NCBI GenBank assembly: GCA_027484605.1 | Contig: JAIXSR010000041.1 | Location: 1 to 64,000, forward strand | DNA length: 64,000 bases | Direction: 5' to 3' | Source of the DNA: Hyphomicrobiales bacterium | Lineage (GTDB): Bacteria; Pseudomonadota; Alphaproteobacteria; Rhizobiales; Beijerinckiaceae | In this document: positions 25,709-35,124 of the stretch, one piece after another | How positions within the stretch are numbered: position 1 is the stretch's first letter | Layout of the letters: each line of letters starts with the position of its first letter | The notes under the pieces: model-generated | Database searches by the model: none | The model's input: only the letters and a program-made list of their open reading frames with translations | Told to the model about the DNA's origin: nothing | Position numbers and translations under genes: made by a program

Positions 25709-27796
25709 ATGGGACGGGCAGGCGGCCCCAGGGAGCGGCGCGAGCCACGCTTCGATGACGGCGATTTCGGCAGCGAAGGCGGATTGCGCCTTTCCGCCGG
25801 GGATCGGCCCGTGAAGCGGGGGCGCGGCAAGGGCCCGGCGCCGAAGCGGAGCCGGCGCCGCGGACGCGGCTTTTTCGGCACCCTGTTCTACTGGAGCTTC
25901 GTGATGGGCCTCTGGGCCCTGCTCACCGTGGGCGGGGTCGTGGCCTATTTCGCGATGAAGCTGCCACCCATCGACCAGCTGAGCGTGCCGAAGCGGCCGC
26001 CGAACATCGCCATCCTCGCCAGCGACGGCACCCTGATCGCCAACCGGGGCGAGACCGGCGGCTCGACGGTGCCGATCTCGGAACTGCCGCCCCATGTGGG
26101 GCGGGCTTTCGTGGCCATCGAGGATCGCCGATTCTATCAGCATTTCGGCATCGACCTTGCCGGGCTCGGCCGGGCCGTTGTCAGGAACATCGCCGCCCGT
26201 CGCGCCGAGCAGGGCGGATCGACCCTGACGCAGCAGCTCGCCAAGAACATCTTCCTGACGCAGGAACGGACTCTCTCCCGCAAGGTACAGGAGGCGCTGC
26301 TCGCGCTCTGGCTCGAGCGGAACTACACGAAGGACCAGATCCTCGAGCTCTACATGAACCGCGTCTATTTCGGGGCCGGCGCCTACGGGATCGAGGCCGC
26401 GAGCCAGAAATTCTTCGGCAAGAGCGCCCGCGCGGTCACCCTCGGCGAGGCCGCAGTGCTGGCCGGGCTGGTGCAATCACCCTCGCGCCTAGCCCCGAAC
26501 AAGAACCCGGAAGGGGCGGCGGATCGCGCTGCCATCGTGATGGCGAAGATGGTCGAGGCCGGCTACGCAACGCCGGAACAGGCGAAGGGCTCGAAGTTCA
26601 ACACGGCCGATGCGCGCAAACGCGCCAAGCCGGGCCAGGGCAATTACGCCGCCGACTGGATCATGGACATCCTGGATGACCATATCGGGGCGATCGAGAC
26701 CGATATCATCGTCCGCACCACGATCGATCCGAAGCTGCAGGCCATGGGCGAGCGCGCCTTTGCCGGCACGTTCGAGCCCCGGCGCGGCAAGCTGAATGTC
26801 GAGCAGGCCGCCCTTGTTGCCATGGCGCCGGATGGCGCTGTCCGGGCCATGCTGGGCGGGCGGGACTATGCCGAGAGCCAGTTCAACCGGGCCGTTGCGG
26901 CCAAGAGGCAGCCGGGTTCGTCCTTCAAGCCCTTCGTCTATCTCGCGGCTCTCGAGAAGGGGATGACGCCGGACACCGTGCGCGAGGATGCGCCGGTCAA
27001 TATCCGCGGCTGGAAGCCCGAGAACTACACGCAGGAATATTTCGGGCAGGTCAGCCTGACGCAGGCCCTCGCCATGTCGCTCAACACGATTGCGGTGAAG
27101 CTCAATGTCGAGGTCGGGCCGCGGCAGGTGGTCCGCACGGCGCAGAGGCTCGGCATCAATTCGGCGCTCAAGGCCAATGAATCGCTTGCGCTCGGCACTT
27201 CGGAAGTCACGCCGCTGGAGATTACGGGCGCCTATGCCGTTCTGGCCAATGGCGGCACGGGCGTCATTCCCCATGTGATCCTCGAGGTGAAGACCACCGC
27301 CGGGCAGGTGATCTATCGCCGGCCGCCGCCTTCGCTCGGGCAGGTGGTCGATCCCGCCCATATCAGCATGATGAACCGCATGATGCGGGAAACGCTTGTC
27401 AGCGGCACGGCGCGCAAATCCGACATTCCCGGCCATCCCGCCGCCGGCAAGACCGGCACCACGCAGGATCACCGCGATGCCTGGTTCGTGGGGTATACCG
27501 GGCAGCTGGTTGCCGCTGTCTGGGTGGGCAATGACGATGGCCAGCCGATGAAGAAGGTGACCGGTTCCGGGCTTCCGGCCGAGATCTGGGCCGAGTTCAT
27601 GCGGCAGGCTCATCGCGGGCTGCCGTCGCAGCCGCTGCCGGGCGCGCGCGATTTCGACCCGCTGGGCAGCCTGCTCCAGTCGAATGCCGGTCCGGCCGCG
27701 CCGCCGGCACCGGTCCAGGAAAATCCCGGAGCCTGGCAGCACCAGGGCCCGACGGCGAAGGAACGCAGCTTGCTCAGCCGGCTTTTCGGGCCGTAA
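25709..27796 (+). CDS. Class A penicillin-binding protein (PBP1-type)
   Basis: A 695-residue bifunctional peptidoglycan synthase. A basic cytoplasmic tail is followed by one membrane anchor (FVMGLWALLTVGGVVAYF, about 64-81). The glycosyltransferase 51 domain has the catalytic Glu in AIEDRRFYQHFGID and the second motif GGSTLTQQLAKN. The transpeptidase domain has Ser-x-x-Lys (SSFK), SLN and KTGTT. The proline-rich C-terminal tail is variable. Length is on the short side of the family, as in many alphaproteobacterial PBP1 paralogues. Its stop abuts that of the convergent transporter gene. Confidence 0.93.
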   Translation: MGRAGGPRERREPRFDDGDFGSEGGLRLSAGDRPVKRGRGKGPAPKRSRRRGRGFFGTLFYWSFVMGLWALLTVGGVVAYFAMKLPPIDQLSVPKRPPNIAILASDGTLIANRGETGGSTVPISELPPHVGRAFVAIEDRRFYQHFGIDLAGLGRAVVRNIAARRAEQGGSTLTQQLAKNIFLTQERTLSRKVQEALLALWLERNYTKDQILELYMNRVYFGAGAYGIEAASQKFFGKSARAVTLGEAAVLAGLVQSPSRLAPNKNPEGAADRAAIVMAKMVEAGYATPEQAKGSKFNTADARKRAKPGQGNYAADWIMDILDDHIGAIETDIIVRTTIDPKLQAMGERAFAGTFEPRRGKLNVEQAALVAMAPDGAVRAMLGGRDYAESQFNRAVAAKRQPGSSFKPFVYLAALEKGMTPDTVREDAPVNIRGWKPENYTQEYFGQVSLTQALAMSLNTIAVKLNVEVGPRQVVRTAQRLGINSALKANESLALGTSEVTPLEITGAYAVLANGGTGVIPHVILEVKTTAGQVIYRRPPPSLGQVVDPAHISMMNRMMRETLVSGTARKSDIPGHPAAGKTGTTQDHRDAWFVGYTGQLVAAVWVGNDDGQPMKKVTGSGLPAEIWAEFMRQAHRGLPSQPLPGARDFDPLGSLLQSNAGPAAPPAPVQENPGAWQHQGPTAKERSLLSRLFGP

Positions 27797-28978
27797 TCAG
27801 CCGCGCCGGACGAGGGGCAGCAGCGCGACGGAAGCCAGGCCGAGAATGGCCACGGAAGCGGCCAGGACCATCGGCCCCTGATCGATCCAGGCCCCGACCT
27901 TGGCCCCGACAAAAGCCGCTACCCCCATCTGGATGACGCCGAGCAACGAGGAAGCAGCACCGGCCTTTTCCGGGAAATGCATCATGGCGCCGGCATGGCT
28001 CTGCGGCAGCGAGAAACCGACACCGGCAGCATAGGCGACCATGGGGAAGGTGATCGCGTTGGGGCCGAGATCCAGCAGCATGCCCGCGACCATGGCAAGG
28101 CCGCCACCGGCCTGGAGCAGGGCGCCGGTCAACAGCATGCGGCGCTGGTCATGGCGGAGGGCCAGCTTCTGTGCGAGGAAGGCCCCGCCCATATAGCCCA
28201 GCACCATGATCACGAAGGAGACGGCGAAGAGGAAGGGCGTCAGCCGGAAATGCTGCTGGTAGACGAAGCTGGAGCCGGAAATGAAGGCAAAAAGGCCGGA
28301 ATAGCAGGTCGCGGCGAGCAGGGCGAAGGGCAGGAAGCGCCGGTCACGCAGCAACTGGCCAAACCCGCCGACCATGGTGACGAGCGTCAGCGGGGTGGCG
28401 GCGCGCTGGCGCAGGGTTTCCGGCAGGGATGAGACGACCATCGCCGCGAGGCCCGCAGCCAGAAGCGCGGTGGCGAGGAAATTCGATCGCCATCCGAAGC
28501 CGAGTTCGAGGCCGACGCCGAGAATCGGGGCAATGGCGGGAACCACACCCATGATTGTCCCCATCCGGGCGAGTTCCTGGGCAGCGCGCCGGCCTTCATG
28601 CAGGTCGCGGACCATGGCGCGCGCCACGACCAGCGGCGCCGCCGCACCGAGGCCCTGCAGCCCGCGCGAGGCGATGAGCACATCGAGCGAGGGGGCCATC
28701 GCGGAGATCAGGTTGGCGATGCCGTAGAGCCCAAGGCCGAAAAGCACGACCTTCTTGCGGCCGATCCGGTCGGAAACCGGGCCATAGACCGGCAGGCCCA
28801 TCGCGAAGCCGATGAGATAGGCGGAAAGCGTCAGCTGGGCCTGGCCGCTGGCGACACCGAAATGCCGGGCGATCGAGGGCAGCGAGGGCAGGTAGAGGTC
28901 GGTCGAGAGCGGGCCCAGCGCCGTGAGGAAGCCAAGCAGGATCGTCAGCGCGAAACGGTCGGTGGAAAGGGTGGCCAC
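27797..28978 (-). CDS. MFS drug exporter of the Bcr/CflA type
   Basis: A 393-residue major facilitator with 12 predicted membrane segments. Segment 1 (FLTALGPLSTDLYLPSLPSI) carries the DxYLPxxP signature of the Bcr/CflA drug:H+ antiporters. The loop 2-3 motif GPVSDRIGRKKVVLFG and the motif-C-like GVVPAIAPILGVGL in segment 5 fit an exporter. Bcr/CflA members export bicyclomycin, sulfonamides or chloramphenicol; the substrate here is not known. It is convergent with the PBP gene. Confidence 0.9.
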   Translation of the reverse strand: MATLSTDRFALTILLGFLTALGPLSTDLYLPSLPSIARHFGVASGQAQLTLSAYLIGFAMGLPVYGPVSDRIGRKKVVLFGLGLYGIANLISAMAPSLDVLIASRGLQGLGAAAPLVVARAMVRDLHEGRRAAQELARMGTIMGVVPAIAPILGVGLELGFGWRSNFLATALLAAGLAAMVVSSLPETLRQRAATPLTLVTMVGGFGQLLRDRRFLPFALLAATCYSGLFAFISGSSFVYQQHFRLTPFLFAVSFVIMVLGYMGGAFLAQKLALRHDQRRMLLTGALLQAGGGLAMVAGMLLDLGPNAITFPMVAYAAGVGFSLPQSHAGAMMHFPEKAGAASSLLGVIQMGVAAFVGAKVGAWIDQGPMVLAASVAILGLASVALLPLVRRG

Positions 28979-28999
28979 GGCGGATCCGGATAGGCGCGC

Positions 29000-29764
29000 T
29001 CAGGCGCCGTAGAGATGAAGCTGGGCGCCATGCCGGTTGAGCCAGGCTTCGGCGCGTCGGAATTCGGGATAGAGGAAAGCGACATGTCGCCAGTAGCGGA
29101 TGGAATGGTTCATTTCCAGCCGATGCGCAACCTCATGCGCCGCGAGATAGTCGAGAATGTCCGGAGGCGCGAAGATCAGCCGCCAGGAAAACGAGAGGTC
29201 CCCCCGCGACGAGCACGATCCCCAGCGCGACCGCGTATCCTTGATCGTGATGCGCCCGATCGAGACCTCGAGGCGCGCGGCGTGGCGCTGGACGGCGGCG
29301 CGGAGATCCGCCTCGGCCAGACCGCGCAGGAACCGCTCGGTCCGGGTGGCAAGATGCGCCGGATCGCCATGGACCAGAAGGCGGGGCTCCGGGCCGGACA
29401 TATCCAGCCGCGTCTCGCCGCGAAAGGGCAGGCTGTGCTCGAGGCGGTGCGGCACGCCACGGACGGGCAGGCTGGCCCCGGCCATGAAGGGAATCCGGGC
29501 CGGCTGGCTGCGCAGCCGGGCCTCGAGCCAGCCGCGATGATCCTGCAGGAACTGCTCGGCACGGCCCTTGCCCACCGAATAGGGGAGAGTGAGCGCGGGC
29601 GCCCCGGTCCGACGGTCGATCTTCAGGATCATCCGACGGGCATCCGGCCGATAGCGAACCGGGACGGCCACGAGGGCGTCACCGATCCGGACCTGCAGAT
29701 CCGGCAGGGTCTTGGCGCGCCGGGCGGGGCGCAGACCGAAGAAATCCTTGAGAGAGGGGGGCAT
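29000..29764 (-). CDS. YgjP/SprT-like zinc metallopeptidase (DUF45)
   Basis: A 254-residue M48-like (YgjP, DUF45) hydrolase. The zinc-binding helix HEVAHRLEMNHS is near residue 210, with a third ligand expected in the following segment, and the family marker TRSRWGSCSSRGDLSFSWRLIFAP precedes it. Cellular role unknown. Start 29764 (GGAG 5 bases upstream) is preferred over an in-frame ATG at 29812. It lies 59 bases downstream of phaZ in sequence but on the same strand as it. Confidence 0.87.
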   Translation of the reverse strand: MPPSLKDFFGLRPARRAKTLPDLQVRIGDALVAVPVRYRPDARRMILKIDRRTGAPALTLPYSVGKGRAEQFLQDHRGWLEARLRSQPARIPFMAGASLPVRGVPHRLEHSLPFRGETRLDMSGPEPRLLVHGDPAHLATRTERFLRGLAEADLRAAVQRHAARLEVSIGRITIKDTRSRWGSCSSRGDLSFSWRLIFAPPDILDYLAAHEVAHRLEMNHSIRYWRHVAFLYPEFRRAEAWLNRHGAQLHLYGA

Positions 29765-29823
29765 GAGCACTCCGAACCGGCCGAAGCTGGCCGATTCGGA
29801 CGATCCCTTCAATGCCCGCTTCC

Positions 29824-31101
29824 TCAGCGGGCGTTGACCACACGCCTCAGCGGCTTGACCTGGGCCGAGCCGTGCTCGCGGGTGAATTCCACGATGCGCG
29901 GCGCGATGAACTTGCGGAAACGCGAGCCGTTGAACACCCCGTAATGCCCCACATCCTTCTGGAGGTGGTAGAGGTGCTTTTCCTTCGGGAGGTTCACGCA
30001 GAGATCATGCGTGGCGCGGGTCTGGCCGACACCGGAAATGTCGTCCTTCTCGCCCTCGACGGTCATCACCGCGCAGTTGCGGATGGCGCCGAGATCGATC
30101 CGCTCCTCGCGATGGTACATCTCGCCCTTCGGCAAGGCATGCCGGACGAAAACGGTATCGACAGTCTGGAGGTAGAATTCCGCGGTGAGATCCATGACGG
30201 CCATGTACTCGTCGTAGAAATCACGGTGCTTCTCGGCGGAATCACCGTCGCCCTCGACGAGGTGGTTGAACATGTCCCAATGCGCGCTGAGATGGCGGTC
30301 GAAATTCATCGCCATGAAGCCGGAGAGCTGCAGGTAGCCGGGATAGACCTCGCGCATCACGCCGGGATGCGGGAAAGGCACGCGGGAGATGCAATTGTCG
30401 CGGAACCATTGCATGCCCCGCCGCTGGGCCAGCTTGTTGACCTCGGTCGGGCTCTGCCGGGTATCGATCGGGCCGCCCATCAGGATCATGGAACGGGGCG
30501 AATGCGGATCCTGCTCGGCTTCAAGGCGGGCAATCGCCGCCACGACCGGGACGGAAGGCTGGCACACGGCGAGGACATGCACATCCGGGCCGAGGAAGCG
30601 GATCATCGCCTTCACATAATCGATGTAATCATCGAGATCGAAGTTCCCGGCGGCAAGCGGCACGAGGCGGGCATCGATCCAGTCGGTGATGTAGACCTCG
30701 AAATTCGGCAGGAAGGCCTCCACCGTGCCCCGCAGGAGCGTGGCGAAATGGCCCGACATCGGGGCAACGATCAGCAATTTCGGTTGCCGGCCGGCATTCG
30801 CGGGCAGGGCGCGGTCGAAATGGATCAGGTTGCAGAAGGTGTTGCGCCAGACCGCGCGCTCGATCACCTCGACCGTCTGGCCCTCGAACTGGGTCGTCGG
30901 CAGGTCAAAGGCCGGCTTGCCATAGCGGCGTGTCGTCCGCTCGAACAGCTCGCACGCCGCCGCCACGGAGCGACCATAGGGCGTGTGGGAGAGCGGATTG
31001 ATCGGATTGCGATAGAAGAGGCGGATCGCGTCGCTGGCGGCGCGCGCGGGGCCGAGAACCGCATGTGCAGCCTCGTAGAAGAAATATCCGCTTTTTTTCA
31101 T
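29824..31101 (-). CDS. phaZ: Intracellular polyhydroxyalkanoate depolymerase
   Basis: A 425-residue intracellular PHB depolymerase that mobilises the storage polymer. It has the alpha/beta-hydrolase core with Cys as nucleophile (LAVCQPSVP, where other hydrolases have GxSxG), an acid in EGEKDDISG and the catalytic His in VGHYGVFNG, all characteristic of Ralstonia PhaZa1-type enzymes. The N terminus is YFFYEAAHAVLGPARAASDA, the family opening. The presence indicates that the organism makes PHB; synthase genes are not in the window. Upstream of it is a 215-bp spacer before tag. Confidence 0.93.
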   Translation of the reverse strand: MKKSGYFFYEAAHAVLGPARAASDAIRLFYRNPINPLSHTPYGRSVAAACELFERTTRRYGKPAFDLPTTQFEGQTVEVIERAVWRNTFCNLIHFDRALPANAGRQPKLLIVAPMSGHFATLLRGTVEAFLPNFEVYITDWIDARLVPLAAGNFDLDDYIDYVKAMIRFLGPDVHVLAVCQPSVPVVAAIARLEAEQDPHSPRSMILMGGPIDTRQSPTEVNKLAQRRGMQWFRDNCISRVPFPHPGVMREVYPGYLQLSGFMAMNFDRHLSAHWDMFNHLVEGDGDSAEKHRDFYDEYMAVMDLTAEFYLQTVDTVFVRHALPKGEMYHREERIDLGAIRNCAVMTVEGEKDDISGVGQTRATHDLCVNLPKEKHLYHLQKDVGHYGVFNGSRFRKFIAPRIVEFTREHGSAQVKPLRRVVNAR

Positions 31102-31316
31102 AAGCCTGCACCCCTCAGGAGTTGGCCATGCCGGGCATGACCTGGAGAGAATGTCGCATTTGCCGGTAAAGGTTCCAATGCGACTTTGGGAAGGACCGCC
31201 TCTCCGGGCGTTTCTTTTGTTCTATTGTGAACATTCCGTCACGGCAACCCGCTTCCGCGCGACCCTGCCCTGCGAAAAAGCGGGGACTGCACCGGCACGA
31301 GCCGACATTTCCGGCC

Positions 31317-31940
31317 TCAGGACGGGCGGATGAAGGGGCGCCGGGCCTTTTCCGCCAACCCGCGGATCACACAACCCTCGGCGTGATCGTTGATCAGGCC
31401 GGCAGCCTGCATGAAGGCAAAGACCGTCGTCGGGCCGACAAAGGCCCAGCCGCGGCGTTTCAGGTCCTTCGACAAGGCGATCGAGGCCGGCGAGACCGAC
31501 GCGGTCTGGGGCGGGGCCGTCTCCTCCGGCTTCGGCTCGAAGCGCCAGAAATAGGCCGCCAGCGAGCCGCAATCGGCGACGAGATCGACAGCGCGGCGAG
31601 CATTGTTGATGACCGCCTCGATCTTGCCGCGGTGGCGGACAATTCCCGGATCGGCGAGAAGGCGCGCGACATCCGCCTCGCCATAGCCCGCGACACGGCG
31701 GAAATCGAAACCGTCGAAAGCCGCACGGAAATTCTCGCGCTTGGCCAGAATGGTCCGCCAGCTCAGACCGGACTGGAAGGCCTCGAGGCTGAGTTTCTCG
31801 AACAACCGGATGTCATCTCCGACCGGGAAGCCCCATTCGGCATCGTGATAGGCGAAGAATTCCGGCGCGGCGGCGCACCAGCGGCAGCGTGGCCGGCCAT
31901 CGGGACCGGGCACCGTCCTTGAGACGGGAGAATCGGACAT
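31317..31940 (-). CDS. tag: DNA-3-methyladenine glycosylase I
   Basis: A 207-residue Tag enzyme excising 3-methyladenine from alkylated DNA. The zinc-ligand set is visible: Cys in RCRWC near the N terminus, His in YHDAEWG, and His/Cys near the C terminus in NDHAEGC. Conserved LSLEAFQSGLSWRTILAKRE carries the catalytic Glu. Length is standard. It is divergent from the Nudix gene, with 136 bases between start codons. Confidence 0.94.
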   Translation of the reverse strand: MSDSPVSRTVPGPDGRPRCRWCAAAPEFFAYHDAEWGFPVGDDIRLFEKLSLEAFQSGLSWRTILAKRENFRAAFDGFDFRRVAGYGEADVARLLADPGIVRHRGKIEAVINNARRAVDLVADCGSLAAYFWRFEPKPEETAPPQTASVSPASIALSKDLKRRGWAFVGPTTVFAFMQAAGLINDHAEGCVIRGLAEKARRPFIRPS

Positions 31941-32076
31941 CGGAACCTCGCTTCCCGAAAAAGCCGGAACGGCAAGCCGGCATCCATGTTATCAGGCGGG
32001 GGATTGCGGCGTTGCAAGGCTTGAAACGTCGCCGGCAAAGGGATACCCAGCGCGCTGTGACAATTGTGACGCTGAC

Positions 32077-32652
32077 ATGACAGCGGATTCGGAGGCGGCT
32101 GGCCGAAAGACCGGCTCCCTGCCGCTGACCGGAACGGGGCTGATGGGGCCGAAACGCGATCCGCATTCCCAGGAACCGCCTTCGCCCGGTTCGCTGCCCG
32201 AACTCGCCATGCCGGAGATCGAAACAGGTCCGCCCAGGCTGCGCCACCAGTTCGCCGCCCTGCCCTACCGGATCCGCAAGGATGGCCAGGTCGAGCTTCT
32301 GCTCATCACCTCGATCAGCACTCGGCGATGGATCATCCCGAAGGGCTGGCCCATGGGCAAGCGGCCGCCCCACAAGGTTGCCGCGCAGGAAGCGGCCGAG
32401 GAGGCTGGCGTCGAGGGCCGGATCGGCAAGAAGGCGATCGGCCGTTACCATTACGAGAAGCTGCTCTCGAACGGTGTCCTGGTCCCCTGTCGGGTCGATG
32501 TTTTCGCACTCGAGGTCCAGAAGCAGAAATCGACCTGGCCCGAACGCAAGCGCCGGGAACGCCAATGGCTCCTGCCCGAGGCGGCGGCGGCGCTGGTCGG
32601 TGATGCCGAACTCGCGCCGATTCTCCGCGCCTTCGTGCCAGCCCCCTGCTGA
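32077..32652 (+). CDS. Nudix hydrolase (DIPP/Aps1-like)
   Basis: A 191-residue Nudix protein. The core is QFAALPYRIRKDGQVELLLITS...RRWIIPKGWPMG followed by a variant Nudix box ending QEAAEEAGVEG, where Arg of the usual REUxEE is Gln and the first Glu is replaced. This pattern occurs in the diadenosine/diphosphoinositol polyphosphate group. About the first 50 residues are proline-rich and variable, so translation could also start at the internal Met at MPEIETG. Substrate unknown. Confidence 0.85.
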   Translation: MTADSEAAGRKTGSLPLTGTGLMGPKRDPHSQEPPSPGSLPELAMPEIETGPPRLRHQFAALPYRIRKDGQVELLLITSISTRRWIIPKGWPMGKRPPHKVAAQEAAEEAGVEGRIGKKAIGRYHYEKLLSNGVLVPCRVDVFALEVQKQKSTWPERKRRERQWLLPEAAAALVGDAELAPILRAFVPAPC

Positions 32653-32752
32653 GGGAGGCCCCTAGACGCCGGGGCCCGGGCGGCCCTAACCTGATCTCCC
32701 CGCCCCGTACCGGGTGCGCCAGAACCGGCCGAAGACCGGAAGGAAGCCTGAA

Positions 32753-33478
32753 GTGAGCGTCAGCGAATTCACCCAACGCATTCTTGCCGCGCGGCAGTCG
32801 GGCACCCTGCTCGAAACCGGCATCGAACCGACCTCGCTCGAGGAGGCCTATGCCGTCCAGAAACTGACGGCGGAAGGCCTGCGGGAAAGCCTGGCGGGCT
32901 GGAAGGTGGCGGATCATCCGCGGCTCGGCCCGATCGCGGCACCGATCTTTGCCGGCCTGTCGAAGGCCGAAGGCGCGCCATGGCCGGTCGAACCGGGGCT
33001 CGGGGTCGAGATCGAGATCGCGCTGTGGCTGAAGCGGGATCTGCCGCCCGGCACCTATTCGCGGACGGCGATCGCAGAGGCGGTCGAAGGCTATTCCCTC
33101 GGCGTCGAACTGGTCGGCTCCCGGTTGGCGCAGCCCGACCGCAACCTTTTCGCCTTCCTCGGCGACCTGATGGCCAATCGTGGCTATGTGATGGGCGCCG
33201 AACGCAAACCCTGGCAGGACCTGGCGGTGCCCGGCCGCGCCTGCCGCTTCCGGATCGACGGGCAGCTGGTCCATGACGCCCCCGCCGCCCCGCCGGCGCT
33301 GGATCCGCTCGGGGCGGCGGCTGCCTGGCTCTCGCGCGGGAATGACGCGCTGGGAGGCCTGAAAGCCGGCCAGTTCGTCACGACCGGGTCGGTCTGCGGC
33401 ATCGTGCCGGTGCCGGGCCGGGGCGCGGCCATTGCCGAGATCGAGGGAATCGGCGCCACGCGGCTGAACCTCGTCTGA
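32753..33478 (+). CDS. 2-keto-4-pentenoate hydratase-like protein
   Basis: A 241-residue FAH-superfamily protein of the MhpD/hydratase branch, which hydrates 2-hydroxypent-2,4-dienoate in aromatic meta-cleavage. The family core appears as SLEEAYAVQKLTAE, GWKVADHP, EIEIALWLKRDL (metal-binding Glu pair) and GLKAGQFVTTGSVCG. Start GTG 32753 follows AAGGAAG at a good distance. No other meta-pathway gene is adjacent, so it may act on another keto acid. It is convergent with lrp, with abutting stops. Confidence 0.85.
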   Translation: MSVSEFTQRILAARQSGTLLETGIEPTSLEEAYAVQKLTAEGLRESLAGWKVADHPRLGPIAAPIFAGLSKAEGAPWPVEPGLGVEIEIALWLKRDLPPGTYSRTAIAEAVEGYSLGVELVGSRLAQPDRNLFAFLGDLMANRGYVMGAERKPWQDLAVPGRACRFRIDGQLVHDAPAAPPALDPLGAAAAWLSRGNDALGGLKAGQFVTTGSVCGIVPVPGRGAAIAEIEGIGATRLNLV

Positions 33479-33934
33479 TCACGCCTCCCGGGGCGTGGCC
33501 AGGCCCGCCTGGCTGCTCCGCGGCGTCGCCAGCAGGAGATGCGTCTCCGATGCCGCGATTCCGGGCGTCATCCGCATTCGGTTGAGCACCTCGTCCAGCG
33601 CGGTCAGGCTTTCGGTGCTGATCTCGGCCACGAGATCCCATTTGCCGCTGGTCGTGTGGATGGCCGTCACTTCCGCGAGGCCGGTCAGCGCCGCCACGAC
33701 CCGATCCTTGGCCCGTCCCTCGACCTCGATCAGCGTGATGCCCCGGACCGGGGCGGAATGGACATCGGCCCGCAGGATGACCGTATAGCCCACGATGTCG
33801 CCGAGTTGCTCCAGCCGTTCGATCCGCGCGCGCACCGTCGCCCGCGAGACATCGAGTTCAAGGGCGAGATCGGAAATGCCGCGCCGGCCATTCTGGCGCA
33901 GCAGGGTGATGAGGCGGCGGTCCAGCACGTCCAT
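33479..33934 (-). CDS. Lrp/AsnC family transcriptional regulator
   Basis: A 151-residue Lrp/AsnC protein: N-terminal helix-turn-helix (MDVLDRRLITLLRQNGRRGISDLALELDVSRATVRARIERL, here cited only as a segment of residues 1-41) and a C-terminal RAM effector-binding domain (SGKWDLVAEIS; LNRMRMTPGIAASETHLLL). It is divergent from the ornithine cyclodeaminase gene, so the predicted role is arginine/ornithine-dependent control of that gene and of itself. A candidate operator lies in the gap. Confidence 0.9.
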   Translation of the reverse strand: MDVLDRRLITLLRQNGRRGISDLALELDVSRATVRARIERLEQLGDIVGYTVILRADVHSAPVRGITLIEVEGRAKDRVVAALTGLAEVTAIHTTSGKWDLVAEISTESLTALDEVLNRMRMTPGIAASETHLLLATPRSSQAGLATPREA

Positions 33935-33948
33935 GTGAGCCTCGCTTG

Positions 33949-33982
33949 ATCAATACGATCAATCAGATTGCTCATTCTGATA
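33949..33982. promoter_or_regulatory. Candidate Lrp operator between lrp and ocd
   Basis: GATCAAT is directly repeated (33949-33955 and 33958-33964, 9 bp apart), and ATCAGA (33963-33968) forms an inverted repeat with TCTGAT (33977-33982). The stretch is unusually AT-rich for this genome and lies just upstream of lrp. Lrp-family sites are degenerate, so this is a suggestion only. Confidence 0.4.
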
Positions 33983-34068
33983 AATTACTTTGGCATGATT
34001 GCCAATCTGGCCTGTTCATTCCGCCTTCCGATGCCGCTAGGCTCCACTGCATCTCGGGAGGCCCGGCC

Positions 34069-35112
34069 ATGGATCGCAAGCTCAATCTCGTTCGTTTTGT
34101 CAGTGTCGACCGGATGATGCGCATCATCCTCTCGCGTGGCATCGAGGCGGTGCTGCGTGAACTCGCCACCTGCATCGAGGATGATTTCCGGCGCTGGGAG
34201 CATTTCGACAAGACCGCCCGCGTGGCCTCGCATAGCCGCGAGGGCGTGATCGAGCTGATGCCGACCAGCGATGGCGGCCAATATGCGTTCAAATACGTCA
34301 ATGGCCATCCGCGCAACATGCGGGACGGGCTGCAGACCGTGACCGCCTTCGGCATGCTGGCCGATGTCGCCACCGGATACCCGGTCCTGCTCAGTGAAAT
34401 GACCATCCTGACGGCTTTGCGCACCGCGGCGACCTCGGCCATGGCGGCCCGCCATCTCGCCCCTGAAGGCGCCCGGGTCATGGCGCTGATCGGCAATGGC
34501 GCGCAATCCGAATTCCAGGCGCTGGCCTTCAAGGCCCTGATCGGCATCGACCGGCTGAGCCTGCACGATATCGACCCTGCCGCCAGCCGGCGCTGCGCCG
34601 CCAATCTCTCACGCTACGGTTTCACGATCGAGATCTGCGAGACGGCCGAGAGCGCGGTGCTCGGGGCCGATATCATCACCACAGCCACGGCAGACAAGGC
34701 CAATGCGACGATCCTAACCGACAACATGATTGGGGCGGGCGTGCATATCAACGCTGTGGGCGGTGATTGCCCCGGCAAGACCGAGCTTCACGCCGATATC
34801 CTGCGCCGCTCGTCTATCTTCGTGGAATACCCGCCGCAGACCCGGATCGAGGGCGAGATCCAGCAATTGCCCGGGGATCATCCCGTCACCGAACTCTGGC
34901 GCGTTGTGGCCGGGCTGGAACCGGGCCGGCACCATGCGCGGCAGATCACGCTTTTCGATTCGGTCGGCTTCGCGATCGAGGATTTCTCGGCCCTGCGCTG
35001 GCTGGCCCGGGCGGCCGGCGAGAGCGGGCAGTACGAGGAACTCGATCTCCTCGCCGATCCGGACGAGCCGCGCGATCTCTTCGGCATGCTGCTGCGGGCC
35101 GAAGCCGCCTGA
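34069..35112 (+). CDS. Ornithine cyclodeaminase
   Basis: A 347-residue member of the ornithine cyclodeaminase/mu-crystallin family, converting L-ornithine to L-proline and ammonia. Seen: substrate-binding FKYVNGHPRNMRDGLQTV, the NAD site ALIGNGAQSEFQALAF with Asp in LHDIDPAA, and VGGDCPGKTELHADIL with the catalytic Asp region. The length and C-terminal extension fit the ArcB-type enzymes of rhizobia and Agrobacterium. GGGAGG precedes ATG 34069. The divergent Lrp-type regulator matches known arrangement for this gene. Confidence 0.9.
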   Translation: MDRKLNLVRFVSVDRMMRIILSRGIEAVLRELATCIEDDFRRWEHFDKTARVASHSREGVIELMPTSDGGQYAFKYVNGHPRNMRDGLQTVTAFGMLADVATGYPVLLSEMTILTALRTAATSAMAARHLAPEGARVMALIGNGAQSEFQALAFKALIGIDRLSLHDIDPAASRRCAANLSRYGFTIEICETAESAVLGADIITTATADKANATILTDNMIGAGVHINAVGGDCPGKTELHADILRRSSIFVEYPPQTRIEGEIQQLPGDHPVTELWRVVAGLEPGRHHARQITLFDSVGFAIEDFSALRWLARAAGESGQYEELDLLADPDEPRDLFGMLLRAEAA

Positions 35113-35124
35113 GCGGGCTTCCGG

